The position numbers and the translations under genes are program-made. A stretch of 64,000 bases of DNA, from NCBI GenBank assembly GCA_038087015.1, contig JASBNA010000044.1, positions 248,001-312,000 of the forward strand, written 5' to 3'. A model generated the notes under the pieces. That model made no database searches, was not told where the DNA came from, and saw nothing but the letters and a program-made list of their open reading frames with translations. Shown one piece after another: positions 33,911 through 43,441 of the stretch. Position 1 is the first letter of the stretch; every line of letters begins with the position of its first letter. The DNA is from Cerrena zonata (lineage: Eukaryota; Basidiomycota; Agaricomycetes; Polyporales; Cerrenaceae).

Positions 33911-34147
33911 CTACTTATCCAAGGGAGACACCATTTTCTTGATCACTTCTATTCTAGTTAACTCCATGGGCCTATTAAGAGCCACCGAATTATATAGCAA
34001 TAAGTTATCGTGCTGCGCTAACGAACTGTATGTATCTCTTTTAATCGACGTTACGAATTCGTTTCTGCTTGTATTGGGATCCCCAACGCTGAGGTACTTG
34101 GATCTCTGTAAGTTGTACAAGTTTATATCCCTCTGTTTATCAGCCAT
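33911..34147 (-). CDS. YSF3: SF3b complex small subunit Ysf3 (SF3b10)
   Basis: The 78-residue product matches the SF3b10/SF3B5 family end to end: a short charged start, LQRSKYLSVGDPNTSRNEF, IKRDTYSSLAQHDNLLLYNS and a C-terminal KKMVSPLDK. It is a U2 snRNP component needed for branch-site recognition. Family length is 80-90 residues, so this is complete. A GTAAGT sequence lies just upstream of the ATG; since the reading frame is already complete, I do not call an intron. It is convergent with the membrane-protein gene, with one base between stops. Confidence 0.88.
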   Translation of the reverse strand: MADKQRDINLYNLQRSKYLSVGDPNTSRNEFVTSIKRDTYSSLAQHDNLLLYNSVALNRPMELTRIEVIKKMVSPLDK

Positions 34148-34773
34148 GACTCTAGAGTACTTACCTTCCCATAAATGTCTCTAGATTAAATTTTTCACCT
34201 CCCTTTTCTGTGCCGTAGTGCTACTTACCGTTTATGAAAAAAACCAACAAAAAGCCCACACACCAAAGGTACGGATGTTATCCAGCGGGGGTTGCCTAAA
34301 CAAACGACAAGTCCGGTTCAGGCCTAACGGCCCCCAGTCTGAGTCATTGAATTAGAAAGATTATGAATGGATGCTGTTAAACAGACAAAATTAGCTATCA
34401 ACCACGTAGATTTAGTATGGTAGATAGCGTTGTAGAAGGATCTTATCAAAGTTTATGGTAGAGGATCTAGAAACACACAATACACGGGCTTATCTGACAA
34501 ATTAATAATAAATTACAGGAGAAAATCGGTATAACCAAAGGAACAATAATCCTCGCAACATCAAAAGATTTGATACTCTCCACCAGAAATCTTTCTTCTA
34601 CTCTTTTTTTCTTTATTGGTTATTCATTTAAAGAGACCATATTAAGGTAGGTACCTTTTAAATTATTCGGATTACGTAACGGTAAGGTTGACTTCTTTCC
34701 TTTTGTTTTCACTTTTCTTTTCTACAAGCACTACTGCCCCCCCTTAGATAAATTAGATCATTGAAGATTGATC
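34148..34773. promoter_or_regulatory. Promoter of the GATA factor gene
   Basis: This 626-bp region between YSF3 and the GATA gene has several matches: TGAGTCA (Gcn4/AP-1 type) at 34340-34346, two GATAAG sites in reverse (34442-34447 and 34489-34494), TTACGTAA (bZIP palindrome) at 34672-34679, and two more GATA cores near 34746-34760. GATAAG in the promoter of a GATA factor fits self- or cross-regulation, as seen for yeast nitrogen regulators. Binding is inferred. Confidence 0.5.
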
Positions 34774-36138
34774 ATGGCTCCAACTTACTCGAAAAGCTAC
34801 CAGTTATCACCAACAAGCAAGAAGATGGGACTTAAACAAGGGCATTCACGTTCTAATTCTATTAGTAAACCCACAAATAAATCCACTAATAAGATGAATC
34901 GAAAATTGACCAATACCGCTAATTCCAAAATCACTTATTCTGGTAATAACAATAATAACTCTAATAAATCAAATACATCAAATTCCTTTAATGTTGGTGA
35001 ATTAGTTAATGATAAAGATAATAGTTCCCTAGATATCTATAAGATGTATCAACATAAACATTATTTACCTCATCATCAAAGAATATCCAATATTGCATGG
35101 AGAATTCAAAATAAAAAATTATTGGCATCCCATCAACAGAAATTCATGTCGTCCTTAAAACAATCAATGCCACCAAAGGAAAGTGGAATCAAGGACTTGA
35201 ATGAACCAAACTTGGATGAGTTTGATTACGTTGCTCATATAAGGAAAATAAGTCAGGAGGAGTATGGGAATAACGATATGAATCGATTTTCAAATACTAA
35301 TCCACAATTTCATACGCCCGAATCAAATAAATCAATTAAATCAAACGATTTCAATCCTACAAGCATGAGTAATACTAATAGTAAGAATAACAATAATAAT
35401 TTCTTAAGTTCATATATAAGTTCCCTTGAATCAACGTTAAAACAAGGTTTTAACAATAATAATAATAATAATAATAATAATGGTGCCACCGCTAAACCAT
35501 CCTATTCACCTTCCAAAACCTATAAGACCTCCCCCATTGATCACAATCAACCAAAGAAACAACTACAATGCACTAACTGTCAAACTAAGACCACTCCATT
35601 GTGGAGGAAATCAAATAATGGTGATTTACTATGTAATGCATGTGGATTATTCTATAAATTACACGGTATATTGAGACCATTAAATAACTCAATCAATCCA
35701 GCAAATAATTCTTCTAATAAAAATTTGAAGAAATCAATTGATAAAATGATACTGAATAAAAATACTTCATTATTCAATGATATGAATACAAATAATCAAC
35801 CTGCATTTTTAGATTTCGAAAAACTGCCAAATGCTAACTCTCCTTTAATTCATACTGATTTAAATAATCACTTACCCCAAAATTCAACAAGTAATAATAT
35901 TGATGAAATTGACAAACTTTTAAATATGAACTTATTTCAAACTGATTCTTTTACAATTGGCAACGAACCTAATAATGATTTTACTCCAATGGAGCCAGAT
36001 TTGAACTCTAGTAATTTTTATAATTTCCAAGCTGGTAATAGTGCCGGGGATGAATTGCTCGACCACCAAGATTTTGATGAAAATAATCGAGACAACTGGA
36101 ATTGGCTCGATTTCGGTCCTACTACTGCCAGCAACTAA
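34774..36138 (+). CDS. AreA/Gln3-type GATA transcription factor
   Basis: This is a probable nitrogen-regulatory activator. Near residues 85-115 is [20 protein letters not shown] followed by AWRIQNKKL, the conserved N-terminal AreA/Gln3/Gat1 block. [11 protein letters not shown] follows at about residue 149. One GATA-type zinc finger ([20 protein letters not shown] then [18 protein letters not shown], about residues 266-305) has the Cx2C-x17-Cx2C spacing. The basic tail after the finger is weak: the usual SLKTDVIKKR is missing, and Asn-rich sequence follows. The C-terminus is acidic and ends in a Trp-rich NWNWLDFG, a possible activation motif. Asn-rich runs separate the domains. It could be the GLN3 or the GAT1 orthologue; I cannot choose. 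An in-frame upstream TTG is not needed as a start. Confidence 0.85.
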   Translation: MAPTYSKSYQLSPTSKKMGLKQGHSRSNSISKPTNKSTNKMNRKLTNTANSKITYSGNNNNNSNKSNTSNSFNVGELVNDKDNSSLDIYKMYQHKHYLPHHQRISNIAWRIQNKKLLASHQQKFMSSLKQSMPPKESGIKDLNEPNLDEFDYVAHIRKISQEEYGNNDMNRFSNTNPQFHTPESNKSIKSNDFNPTSMSNTNSKNNNNNFLSSYISSLESTLKQGFNNNNNNNNNNGATAKPSYSPSKTYKTSPIDHNQPKKQLQCTNCQTKTTPLWRKSNNGDLLCNACGLFYKLHGILRPLNNSINPANNSSNKNLKKSIDKMILNKNTSLFNDMNTNNQPAFLDFEKLPNANSPLIHTDLNNHLPQNSTSNNIDEIDKLLNMNLFQTDSFTIGNEPNNDFTPMEPDLNSSNFYNFQAGNSAGDELLDHQDFDENNRDNWNWLDFGPTTASN

Positions 36139-36268
36139 TCTGCAATATATTTCCAGTGATTAATCTACAATACTTCACCAGTAACCTACAATATTCATAG
36201 CGATACATAATTTTTTTTTTTTTTTTTCTTTTTCAAAGGCTCTCGATAGACACGGTAAATAGCTTTAT

Positions 36269-37354
36269 TTATTCATATACAATCACTTGTTTCCCAGTTG
36301 TAGAACTGATACTATGCAATACAAGTTGTGCCAAGTCTTGAGATTGGTCAAACTTGGCTTTATTGAAATTTGGGGATTGAATAACCTTGTTTTGATAAAG
36401 TTTTAATAACTTGTTAATGGTGTCAACTTTCAGTTGAGGGTTTGCCTTGGTATTTTTAGTCAACCAGTAAGCTTTAGTGGTGATGTTTTTAAATAACTGA
36501 GCGGTTGAATCATAGGAGATTTTCTTATTACCACCAGAAGCTCCATAAGTGATCAAGGTACCATCTTGAGACAAAGCATCGATTAATATGGCCACCGTTT
36601 CATCCCCAACACTATTGAGGGCCAACCTCACATTACCATTTGAGGTTAATTCCAGTAATTCTTTGATAAACTTTGGTGCTTTAATCTCTTCGTCATTGAA
36701 AACTAAGGTAGCACCTAATTTTTTCAATTCATTTTTCAATTCTGTTTCATTTTGTTTACCCGATCTGATAATTAAGATAGTGTTGATACTATAAATTTTC
36801 GCAATTTGAATAAGGTATTGATTAACTTGGGAGTTTCCTGCATTAGCTATGATCCAATCTCCTTGTTTCCAATCATTATAAGTATCTATTAATTGTAAAG
36901 CAGTACTTGGGTTGATTGAAATGGTGGCAGCTTCATTCAAATTAATCGCAGAATCATCGTCACTTGATACTTTAATGAATGGATCCTCAGTAGCATCAGC
37001 AATTGCATGGGTTCTCCAAGTTCCAAAACTAGGCAACTTAGGAATCACCCAATCTCCAACTTTATAATCAGCAACATCATTACCAACAGCAACAACTTTG
37101 AAAACCCCTTCGTTCCCACCTATGGCGTACCTCACGTCAGAATCATTACCCAATTGCTGAAATTTAGGTGGTGATGGGTAGACTCCCAATACTTGAACTA
37201 CGTCCGATGGATTTATCGGAGTCCCCAATGCCTTCACCACCACCTGGGTTGGTTTGATCTTGCTTAAATCGATATCGAACTTGGTATTGGTCAACACCTT
37301 GGCCAAGTCCGGGCCTGCCTTAGTATATGTAACAGCACTTGCTTGAATAGACAT
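36269..37354 (-). CDS. ETR1-like 2-enoyl thioester reductase (MDR family)
   Basis: NADPH-dependent reductase of the medium-chain family, most like yeast Etr1/Mrf1, the last step of mitochondrial fatty-acid synthesis. Matches include GTPINPSDVVQVLGVYPSPP, with the catalytic Tyr at 59, and GNEGVFKVVAVGN and GDWVIPKLPSFGTWRTHA. The nucleotide-binding half has WIIANAGNSQVNQYLIQIAK. The 361-residue product begins MSIQASAVTYTKAG with no obvious mitochondrial leader, and Etr1 proteins are usually about 20 residues longer. It may be a cytosolic paralogue or use another start. A TTAGTAA (Yap1-type) site lies 48 bp and TTACATAA 87 bp upstream. Confidence 0.8.
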   Translation of the reverse strand: MSIQASAVTYTKAGPDLAKVLTNTKFDIDLSKIKPTQVVVKALGTPINPSDVVQVLGVYPSPPKFQQLGNDSDVRYAIGGNEGVFKVVAVGNDVADYKVGDWVIPKLPSFGTWRTHAIADATEDPFIKVSSDDDSAINLNEAATISINPSTALQLIDTYNDWKQGDWIIANAGNSQVNQYLIQIAKIYSINTILIIRSGKQNETELKNELKKLGATLVFNDEEIKAPKFIKELLELTSNGNVRLALNSVGDETVAILIDALSQDGTLITYGASGGNKKISYDSTAQLFKNITTKAYWLTKNTKANPQLKVDTINKLLKLYQNKVIQSPNFNKAKFDQSQDLAQLVLHSISSTTGKQVIVYE

Positions 37355-37401
37355 GTTCGGTTAAAGACCTTTAGTCAATCTCCAGCTTCGCTCATCTGAC
37401 A

Positions 37402-37450
37402 TTAGTAAGTCTTTTGATGCTTGCCCTTGCTGTCGCGCACTTACATAAGC
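37402..37450. promoter_or_regulatory. Yap/Cap1-type sites before the ETR1-like gene
   Basis: TTAGTAA (reverse complement of TTACTAA, the Yap1 element) is at 37402-37408 and TTACATAAGC at 37441-37450. Placement 48 and 87 bp before an oxidoreductase start fits oxidant control. This is inferred from motifs only. Confidence 0.45.
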
Positions 37451-38606
37451 ATGCGACACAGACCACTCACGCGACACGCATGCCGTGTTGGTTCTGATCA
37501 GCTCACGTTACTTCCCCAAAGAGGAAGAGGACTAATCTGAGTTTATTGCCATTCCAGGCCCCAAGCCCCAAGCGATGGAGCAGGACTTGCCATGAAGGTG
37601 TTTCCCCATACTTTAAAGCACCTCCAGACACTTTAAGACGCTTTACACGAGCAATTGGCTTTACAAGAGCAACTGGGGATGTTTTCTTGAGGATTTTCTT
37701 GAATCTCTCCAAATAGAAATGCTCAAAACAAAAGGATCATTTCACTATCCTTTGCTGTATTTCAGGAACACCGATTGCTCACCCCTACCAGTTGCTTAGT
37801 CTACTTTCTCTCCTTCACTTCAGCCTAGACAGGGTGGTCTTCGTAAACCTTTGCTCGTCAAGAAGGGATGGGAATTTTAGTGCTACGTTACTACCAGCAC
37901 TAGTTGGCTCGTGTTCAAAACTCTATTAATAGCACCAGCACCAGACCATCGGGACGAGCTAGCACCAGACTCATTACCAGAGCCATCAAAGCCATCACCA
38001 CCATCACCACCATCACCACCAGAACCCCCACCTCCACCGCAGCAGAATCCTTCAGACTGGACCCTTTGGTGAAAATGTGTAATTCCCTCGACCATTTCAG
38101 TAGTTTCAGTGGGTCCCTCGAGCAGTACGCACAAAGTTGGACTACCTTGACAACTTCGCCTTGCAGCCCCAATTAGGCTTGCCGTAGGCTTAAAAGCTTT
38201 GTCTCAGCTCAAACTGTTTACAACAACCCCGAAAGGGGCAAGCTAATTGCAACCCCCAGTTGGCCCCGTGTAATGGCTCTTTTTCCTCCCAGATCTCTCA
38301 ACCTAGTCACTTTACCTTTTGAAGCTTCGGAGGGATCAATGCCTCCTTGAATTGTTTTGCTATTCCACCGATGCTTCAAATCAATTCAGGTTACGCAACA
38401 ATGTCTAACGATCATGTCTTTTTTCTCCTGCTCTTGTTGTTAGTTTATTCCTATGCGGAAATAATAGTCTTCTGGAATTAACAATCTACCATCAACAGCT
38501 CTTGTTAATTAGCCCTACATCAGGTAACTGACTATGTAAGTCTGTACTCTGCAATTGAAAATTAAGTATGTAATTAAGTCTATAATTAGTGCTTATTTAT
38601 TTGTTG

Positions 38607-38609
<3 letters not shown>

Positions 38610-38646
<37 letters not shown>
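38610..38646. repeat. Poly(T) tract, about 37 bases
   Basis: The longest homopolymer in the window, about 690 bp before the Sel1-repeat gene. A second T9 run follows 11 bases later. Exact length is unreliable in most sequencing data. Confidence 0.85.
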
Positions 38647-39334
38647 CGCTGTTGAAGTTTTTTTTTTTAGTACCGTCGTCTTAATAAGCAGATCTACTCA
38701 TCTCCTGTCCTTTTGACAAAATATTCAAACAGAGTAGTCCTACTGCTGATCTTTGAGTTAACCGGACGAGGGAAGATTTCAGTGCAATATAAATTTTTGT
38801 TGTGAAGACCATTTCATAAGGCATAATACCTGAATTTTACTGTTCCGAGCCCATAACTTAAGTAGTTAGTGTCTTTTCCTTCGATACCGAGTTATTATTA
38901 GTCTTTGCTTTTGCTTTCTTTTTTTTTTGGTTATAACCCTCTCCTTATTCATTAGAGATTGACTTTTGTTTTGCTTTGTAAAAGAATTCCATATCCGTTT
39001 TTTTCTTTTTCCTCTCTTTATATCTCTATTCGTTTCGGTTATTATATCATCATCCCTTCAAAATTTTGATCAAATTTATTTGAAATAATTGTGGTATCAT
39101 CAACTACTTACTTCTCTTTTCCCCTTGGATGTCAAAGCACTTTGCTTCTGCCTTTTATCTTGCATTCATCAATTGAGAGGAAATTTGCATTTAAAGGCTA
39201 AAGCTTCCTTAACAAAAAAAAAAAAAAAAGCCTTAAAAAAAAAAAAAAAACTTCTTCACTCGCTTTCACTCCATTCGTTTGCATTATTGAAGTTACCTAG
39301 TACCTTGTTGTTTGGTTGAAGCTAATTTGGGAAT

Positions 39335-42300
39335 ATGGGAATATTCACTAAATTGAAATCACTGGAAAATAACCACCCCTTCAATAAAATTTTGGAAAAA
39401 CCAGCTCCAACTCACCATCGCTCTCATAATTCATCTTCATCGTTTACTGAAGGTAGTGAATTCTCTCTGAGTACTTCAGACTCGTCCTATTCCTCCGGGG
39501 ATACCAATAATAAAATGAATACCTATCCTTATACGGATAATTCATTTGTTGCTAAACATATTCCAACTCCTCTAAGACCAGCAATTGATTATAATTTCCC
39601 TCCTCAACAACCAATAGCTCCAGCAAATCATCATAGAAAATCCTCTTCTGCGGATTTATCGAACTATTTAAGAGCTGGGTCGGCTTCTCCTAAAAATAAA
39701 ACTTCTCCTAATTTACAACTGCATAATAATAGTCCTAGTTCTGCTAAAAAATTAAATCGGATTCCTCCCCCCGATTTAAATAGTATGGATCCAAAGAACA
39801 ACGTTGGTAATAATGCTTCTCAATCTTCCTTGAGTGCTAATAATAATTCTTCTCAAGCTTCAATTAACCAATCTCCTTCGTCTTCTTCTTCTAATCTTCA
39901 GCATCCTCAAAATACTTACCAAACTTTGAATCCTTCCACCCCGGATCAGTCTACTTTACCTCCTGCTCAAAGATTCTCTCAAGCTTATAAAAACTACGTT
40001 CAAAATAATCCAGTAAAAGAACCTTCTTTGAAAGATCTGGATGATCTGGAAGATGAAGATTATTCTTCAAGTGAAGCTGATACCTCTGCTGATACCTCTT
40101 CAACAATGAGTGTTCCAAGACAGCCCCAATCTCATCCTTATGAAGCACAATGGCGTCAATACTATGCTTCTATGGCTATGGCTCAACAGCAACAGCAACA
40201 ACAACAAGCTCAAGCTCAAGCTCAAAGACACTCAATGCTTCCTGGTAGCCCCTATGGCCGTCAAATGATGAACCCAATGATGGGTGGGATGAACCCAATG
40301 ATGGGGATGAACAATATGGGCATGATGAACGGGGGCATGATGAATGGAGGTATGATGAATGGAATGAATATTAATATGATGCCACCAGCAATGCAATTTC
40401 AAATGTTACAAATGCAGCAAATGCAATTACAACAAATGTTCATGGCTCTTCAACAACAAATGTCTCCAAATGGAAATGGAATGTCAATGTCAAACTTAGA
40501 TTTGGCCCAACAACAACAACAGCAACCAACTCCTTCACAACAGGGCTCTCCAACTAATAAAAGTTTCGTTTCTTCTTATAGAAATTCCGATGATGAAAAT
40601 AATGGTCTTTTACAGCAAACTAGAAAGTCTAATCTCAAGTCAAATAGATTTCCCTCTGTGCCCCTGTCCATTTTACAAACTGATTCTGAAGATTCAAAAT
40701 TAAAAGCTAAAGTCAATTCAGTTAGATCTAACTCTTTGGATTTATCATCTTTTGCTAAAAATAATGCTAAAGATGATGATTTTAATGAACAAACAATTGT
40801 ACAAAGTGAAAAATCAAACATTGATGTTGATAAAACAATTATTAATAATAATCAAGATTCAATGTCCCCTGATAAGTCTATTGCATTTGGTTTGGCTGAT
40901 TTAGGTTTGGAAGATAAAGAAGGTGAAAGAATTATTTCTGATTATAGTAAGTATTTCTTTGATGACGATGAAGATTCTCCAGTTAATAAAAAACCTAATG
41001 AAAGAGAACCAAGCTCTGAATATAGTGATCTTTCCAATGTCATTGATCAATCTTTTAATTCTCAAATCAGTAAAGATTTACCTTCTCCTCCACCGGCTCC
41101 AGCCTTTAATCAACATGAAGCTATTCCATTGCATGAGTCAAACGATGATTCTGGCTTGGAAAGACATGGATCAACTTCTTCCACAATGTCATACGATTCT
41201 TTCCAAAGTGGATCATCAAGTAAATTTCACGTTGGTTCTGCAAATGAAAGATCGAAAAGACAATCACAAGCAATTGGTAATAATTCTGATGATGTGTTCG
41301 TTAATTATAAAAAACTGGATGATGTTCCTAAAAAGAAATCAAGATCAAGAAGATTTAAAGATAAAATGACAAGAAGTAGGAAAGATAAAAGAAATACAAA
41401 ACCATTTGTTGAAAAAGCTCAACCACCACCACCACCACTTGTATCTCAATCTACAGGTAATAGTTCTCCAATTATGGATCCATCATTTGGATTCAATAAT
41501 CCATTAATGAATTATAATACTGAATATGAATCTCCTCAACAATATTCACCACCAAATCAATCAACTCAAGATCCTTTACCTTCAATGAATAATAAACATC
41601 AAAGAACTCAAAGCATAACAACTACAGATTTAAAAAGAAAATCAATGATGTTAAATGGGTCATCGTTAGGATTTGATTCATTTAATGCAGCAGGACCTCC
41701 ACCAATCATGAAAGCTAATAATAGATTAACAATGCCCCCAAATATGTTTAATAATTTTAATCAATTTGGAAATATGAGTAATGCTAGTATTATGAATGTT
41801 CAACCACCTCAACAACCACAAGGATCACCAACGCAGTCAAATATGAAAAGCAATGATGCTACTATTAGTAAAAAAATGGATGCTTTTATTAAATTGCGTA
41901 AAGTAATTGCATCAGGTAATAAAAGCTTGGAATTTAGATTAAAATGGATTAAAATGTTGATAACTGCCACTAATTATAAATTATATGCATATATTAATAT
42001 TAAAGGTGAACCAATATCAATGGAACAAACTCAACCAAATAAAGCATTATTTGTTAAATCATCAGTTACTCATTTATTGAAAATGATTAAAGAATTTGAT
42101 AATAAAGCAAACAGCAACCCTGATGTATATTCAGAAGTTTGTTTTATTTATGGATGTTTATTGAAAAACGATTATTTATCTTCATTTAATCAAGATTTTG
42201 GAATTCATAAAGATATTCCTCAAGCTATTGAATATTTGGAAAAAAGTATTGAATTAAACCCAAGTAATAGTAAAGCTCATCATAGATTAGGTGAAATCTT

Positions 42301-43066
42301 TGAATATGAATTTGAAGATAAATTTAGTGAAGCTTTAGGTAATTATAAAGAATCTGCAAGATTAGGATATAACAGAGCTATTTATAAGATTGCCATGTTA
42401 TATTTAACCGAGCAAAGTGTCAGATCCAATAAATTTTTCAATTATTTATATGATTTATCAAATATTGATTTGAATTCAAAAGACATTGAATTAAGTGATG
42501 ATGATTTTGAAGAATTAGAAGAAGTTGTTGGTTTAGCAACTCATGAATTGGGTAAAATTTATGAAGGTATTTATCCAGGAGACTTAACTCCTGATGATCC
42601 ATTTGTTCAAAGAGCTTTGGAAAAAGCTCCGGTCAATTATGCCAAAAGTTTAACTTATTATAATAAAGCTGCTAAAATGAATTGCTTATTATCTCAAGTC
42701 AAATTAGGTTCTGTTTATGAATATGGTGAATTAAACAGACAAAGAAATGCAAATAAATCAATCCAATGGTATATCAAAGCATCAACCTCTCCTTTACCTT
42801 TTAAAAGACACCCAGACGCAATGTTAGGTTTATGCAGATGGTGCTTACAAGGTAGTCAAGGTATGAGTAAACATATTCCTTCTCCAGCTCCTCAAAAAGC
42901 TTTTATGTGGTGTCAAAGAGCAGTAAGAGAATTTCAAACCCCAGAAGCTTATTTTGCAATGGGTGAATTAACCGAACAAGGTTTAGGCCATGGTGACCCA
43001 AAAACTTACTATACGAAAGCCTATAAGCTTGGACATGCAGATGCTGCTGCAAAACTCAATCTTTAA
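39335..43066 (+). CDS. Large Sel1-repeat protein (Skt5/Dsf2-like)
   Basis: The 1,243-residue protein has two parts. Residues 1-840 are disordered: Ser/Asn/Pro-rich, with a poly-Gln run (about 284-292), a Met/Gly/Asn-rich patch of MMNGGMMNGG type (about 308-350) and Pro-rich motifs such as QPPPPPL. Residues 850-1243 are helical Sel1/TPR-like repeats, for example AIEYLEKSIELNPSNSKAHH, KSLTYYNKAAKMN, QVKLGSVYEYGE and AYFAMGELTEQG. Proteins with this design (Skt5/Chs4 activating chitin synthase, and bud-neck Dsf2) act at the bud neck or septum. I cannot tell which is the orthologue, and the enzyme-activating role is not shown by sequence. There is no CAAX prenylation motif at the end (DAAAKLNL), unlike Skt5, which favours the Dsf2 side. 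Confidence 0.75.
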   Translation: MGIFTKLKSLENNHPFNKILEKPAPTHHRSHNSSSSFTEGSEFSLSTSDSSYSSGDTNNKMNTYPYTDNSFVAKHIPTPLRPAIDYNFPPQQPIAPANHHRKSSSADLSNYLRAGSASPKNKTSPNLQLHNNSPSSAKKLNRIPPPDLNSMDPKNNVGNNASQSSLSANNNSSQASINQSPSSSSSNLQHPQNTYQTLNPSTPDQSTLPPAQRFSQAYKNYVQNNPVKEPSLKDLDDLEDEDYSSSEADTSADTSSTMSVPRQPQSHPYEAQWRQYYASMAMAQQQQQQQQAQAQAQRHSMLPGSPYGRQMMNPMMGGMNPMMGMNNMGMMNGGMMNGGMMNGMNINMMPPAMQFQMLQMQQMQLQQMFMALQQQMSPNGNGMSMSNLDLAQQQQQQPTPSQQGSPTNKSFVSSYRNSDDENNGLLQQTRKSNLKSNRFPSVPLSILQTDSEDSKLKAKVNSVRSNSLDLSSFAKNNAKDDDFNEQTIVQSEKSNIDVDKTIINNNQDSMSPDKSIAFGLADLGLEDKEGERIISDYSKYFFDDDEDSPVNKKPNEREPSSEYSDLSNVIDQSFNSQISKDLPSPPPAPAFNQHEAIPLHESNDDSGLERHGSTSSTMSYDSFQSGSSSKFHVGSANERSKRQSQAIGNNSDDVFVNYKKLDDVPKKKSRSRRFKDKMTRSRKDKRNTKPFVEKAQPPPPPLVSQSTGNSSPIMDPSFGFNNPLMNYNTEYESPQQYSPPNQSTQDPLPSMNNKHQRTQSITTTDLKRKSMMLNGSSLGFDSFNAAGPPPIMKANNRLTMPPNMFNNFNQFGNMSNASIMNVQPPQQPQGSPTQSNMKSNDATISKKMDAFIKLRKVIASGNKSLEFRLKWIKMLITATNYKLYAYINIKGEPISMEQTQPNKALFVKSSVTHLLKMIKEFDNKANSNPDVYSEVCFIYGCLLKNDYLSSFNQDFGIHKDIPQAIEYLEKSIELNPSNSKAHHRLGEIFEYEFEDKFSEALGNYKESARLGYNRAIYKIAMLYLTEQSVRSNKFFNYLYDLSNIDLNSKDIELSDDDFEELEEVVGLATHELGKIYEGIYPGDLTPDDPFVQRALEKAPVNYAKSLTYYNKAAKMNCLLSQVKLGSVYEYGELNRQRNANKSIQWYIKASTSPLPFKRHPDAMLGLCRWCLQGSQGMSKHIPSPAPQKAFMWCQRAVREFQTPEAYFAMGELTEQGLGHGDPKTYYTKAYKLGHADAAAKLNL

Positions 43067-43441
43067 CTCGAATTTTAATTGCAAAAAGTATATCAGTACA
43101 TTATTTCTCCTTTTTTTTTTCACTTCAATTCTTCTAATACTTTTAATGACTATGAACCATTTATTCCCATTACGTATAGCTTCCTATATGAATAAAACTA
43201 ATAAAACTAATAAAACTAATATATTCTACCGATCCCTTTTTAATCCCTTTCGTAGTCAATTATAAGATTCCGCAAAAAGCTACTGATAAGCCGTCCGCGC
43301 GAAGACGCCCGTACACCATAAAAGGGCGGAATAACCAGTTTCAGTATATTATTAGAACTGGCACCCTATCAATTTGAGATTAGAGGTTTTTTGGGAAAAC
43401 AACAACTTGAAAAGAAGTCCGGTAGGTTGGATAGAGTAGAA
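43067..43441. other. Spacer before the AVT3-like gene
   Basis: The AT-rich 3' flank has a short AATAAAACT triplicate at about 43192-43220. A small GC-rich patch (about 43291-43312) carries GCCCGTACACC, a reverse TGTACGGGC motif. No gene is seen. Confidence 0.5.

Larger units (their letters stand above)
37355..39334. other. 2-kb non-coding region
   Basis: The largest gene-free stretch. Yap-type motifs are at its left end. A CAC/ACC-rich patch lies at 37985-38035. A T37 homopolymer is at 38610-38646, and A16-type runs are at 39218-39253 before the Sel1-repeat gene. The short open frames (37503-37712, 37883-38176) have no conserved content. It is probably the long promoter and 5' leader of the gene starting at 39335. 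I see no tRNA or centromere signature. Confidence 0.5.

Noticed and set aside
34148..34185. GTAAGT just upstream of YSF3 as an intron donor
   Set aside because: The coding frame is already complete from its ATG, and splicing to the nearest AG would break the frame.
37883..38176. Overlapping frames of 83-90 codons on both strands
   Set aside because: They come from a CAC/ACC repeat patch with Thr/Ser/Gly products in every frame.
37355..39334. Possible centromere in the 2-kb gene-free region
   Set aside because: CTG-clade centromeres lack a readable motif, and the region looks like a long promoter with homopolymers; nothing positive supports it.
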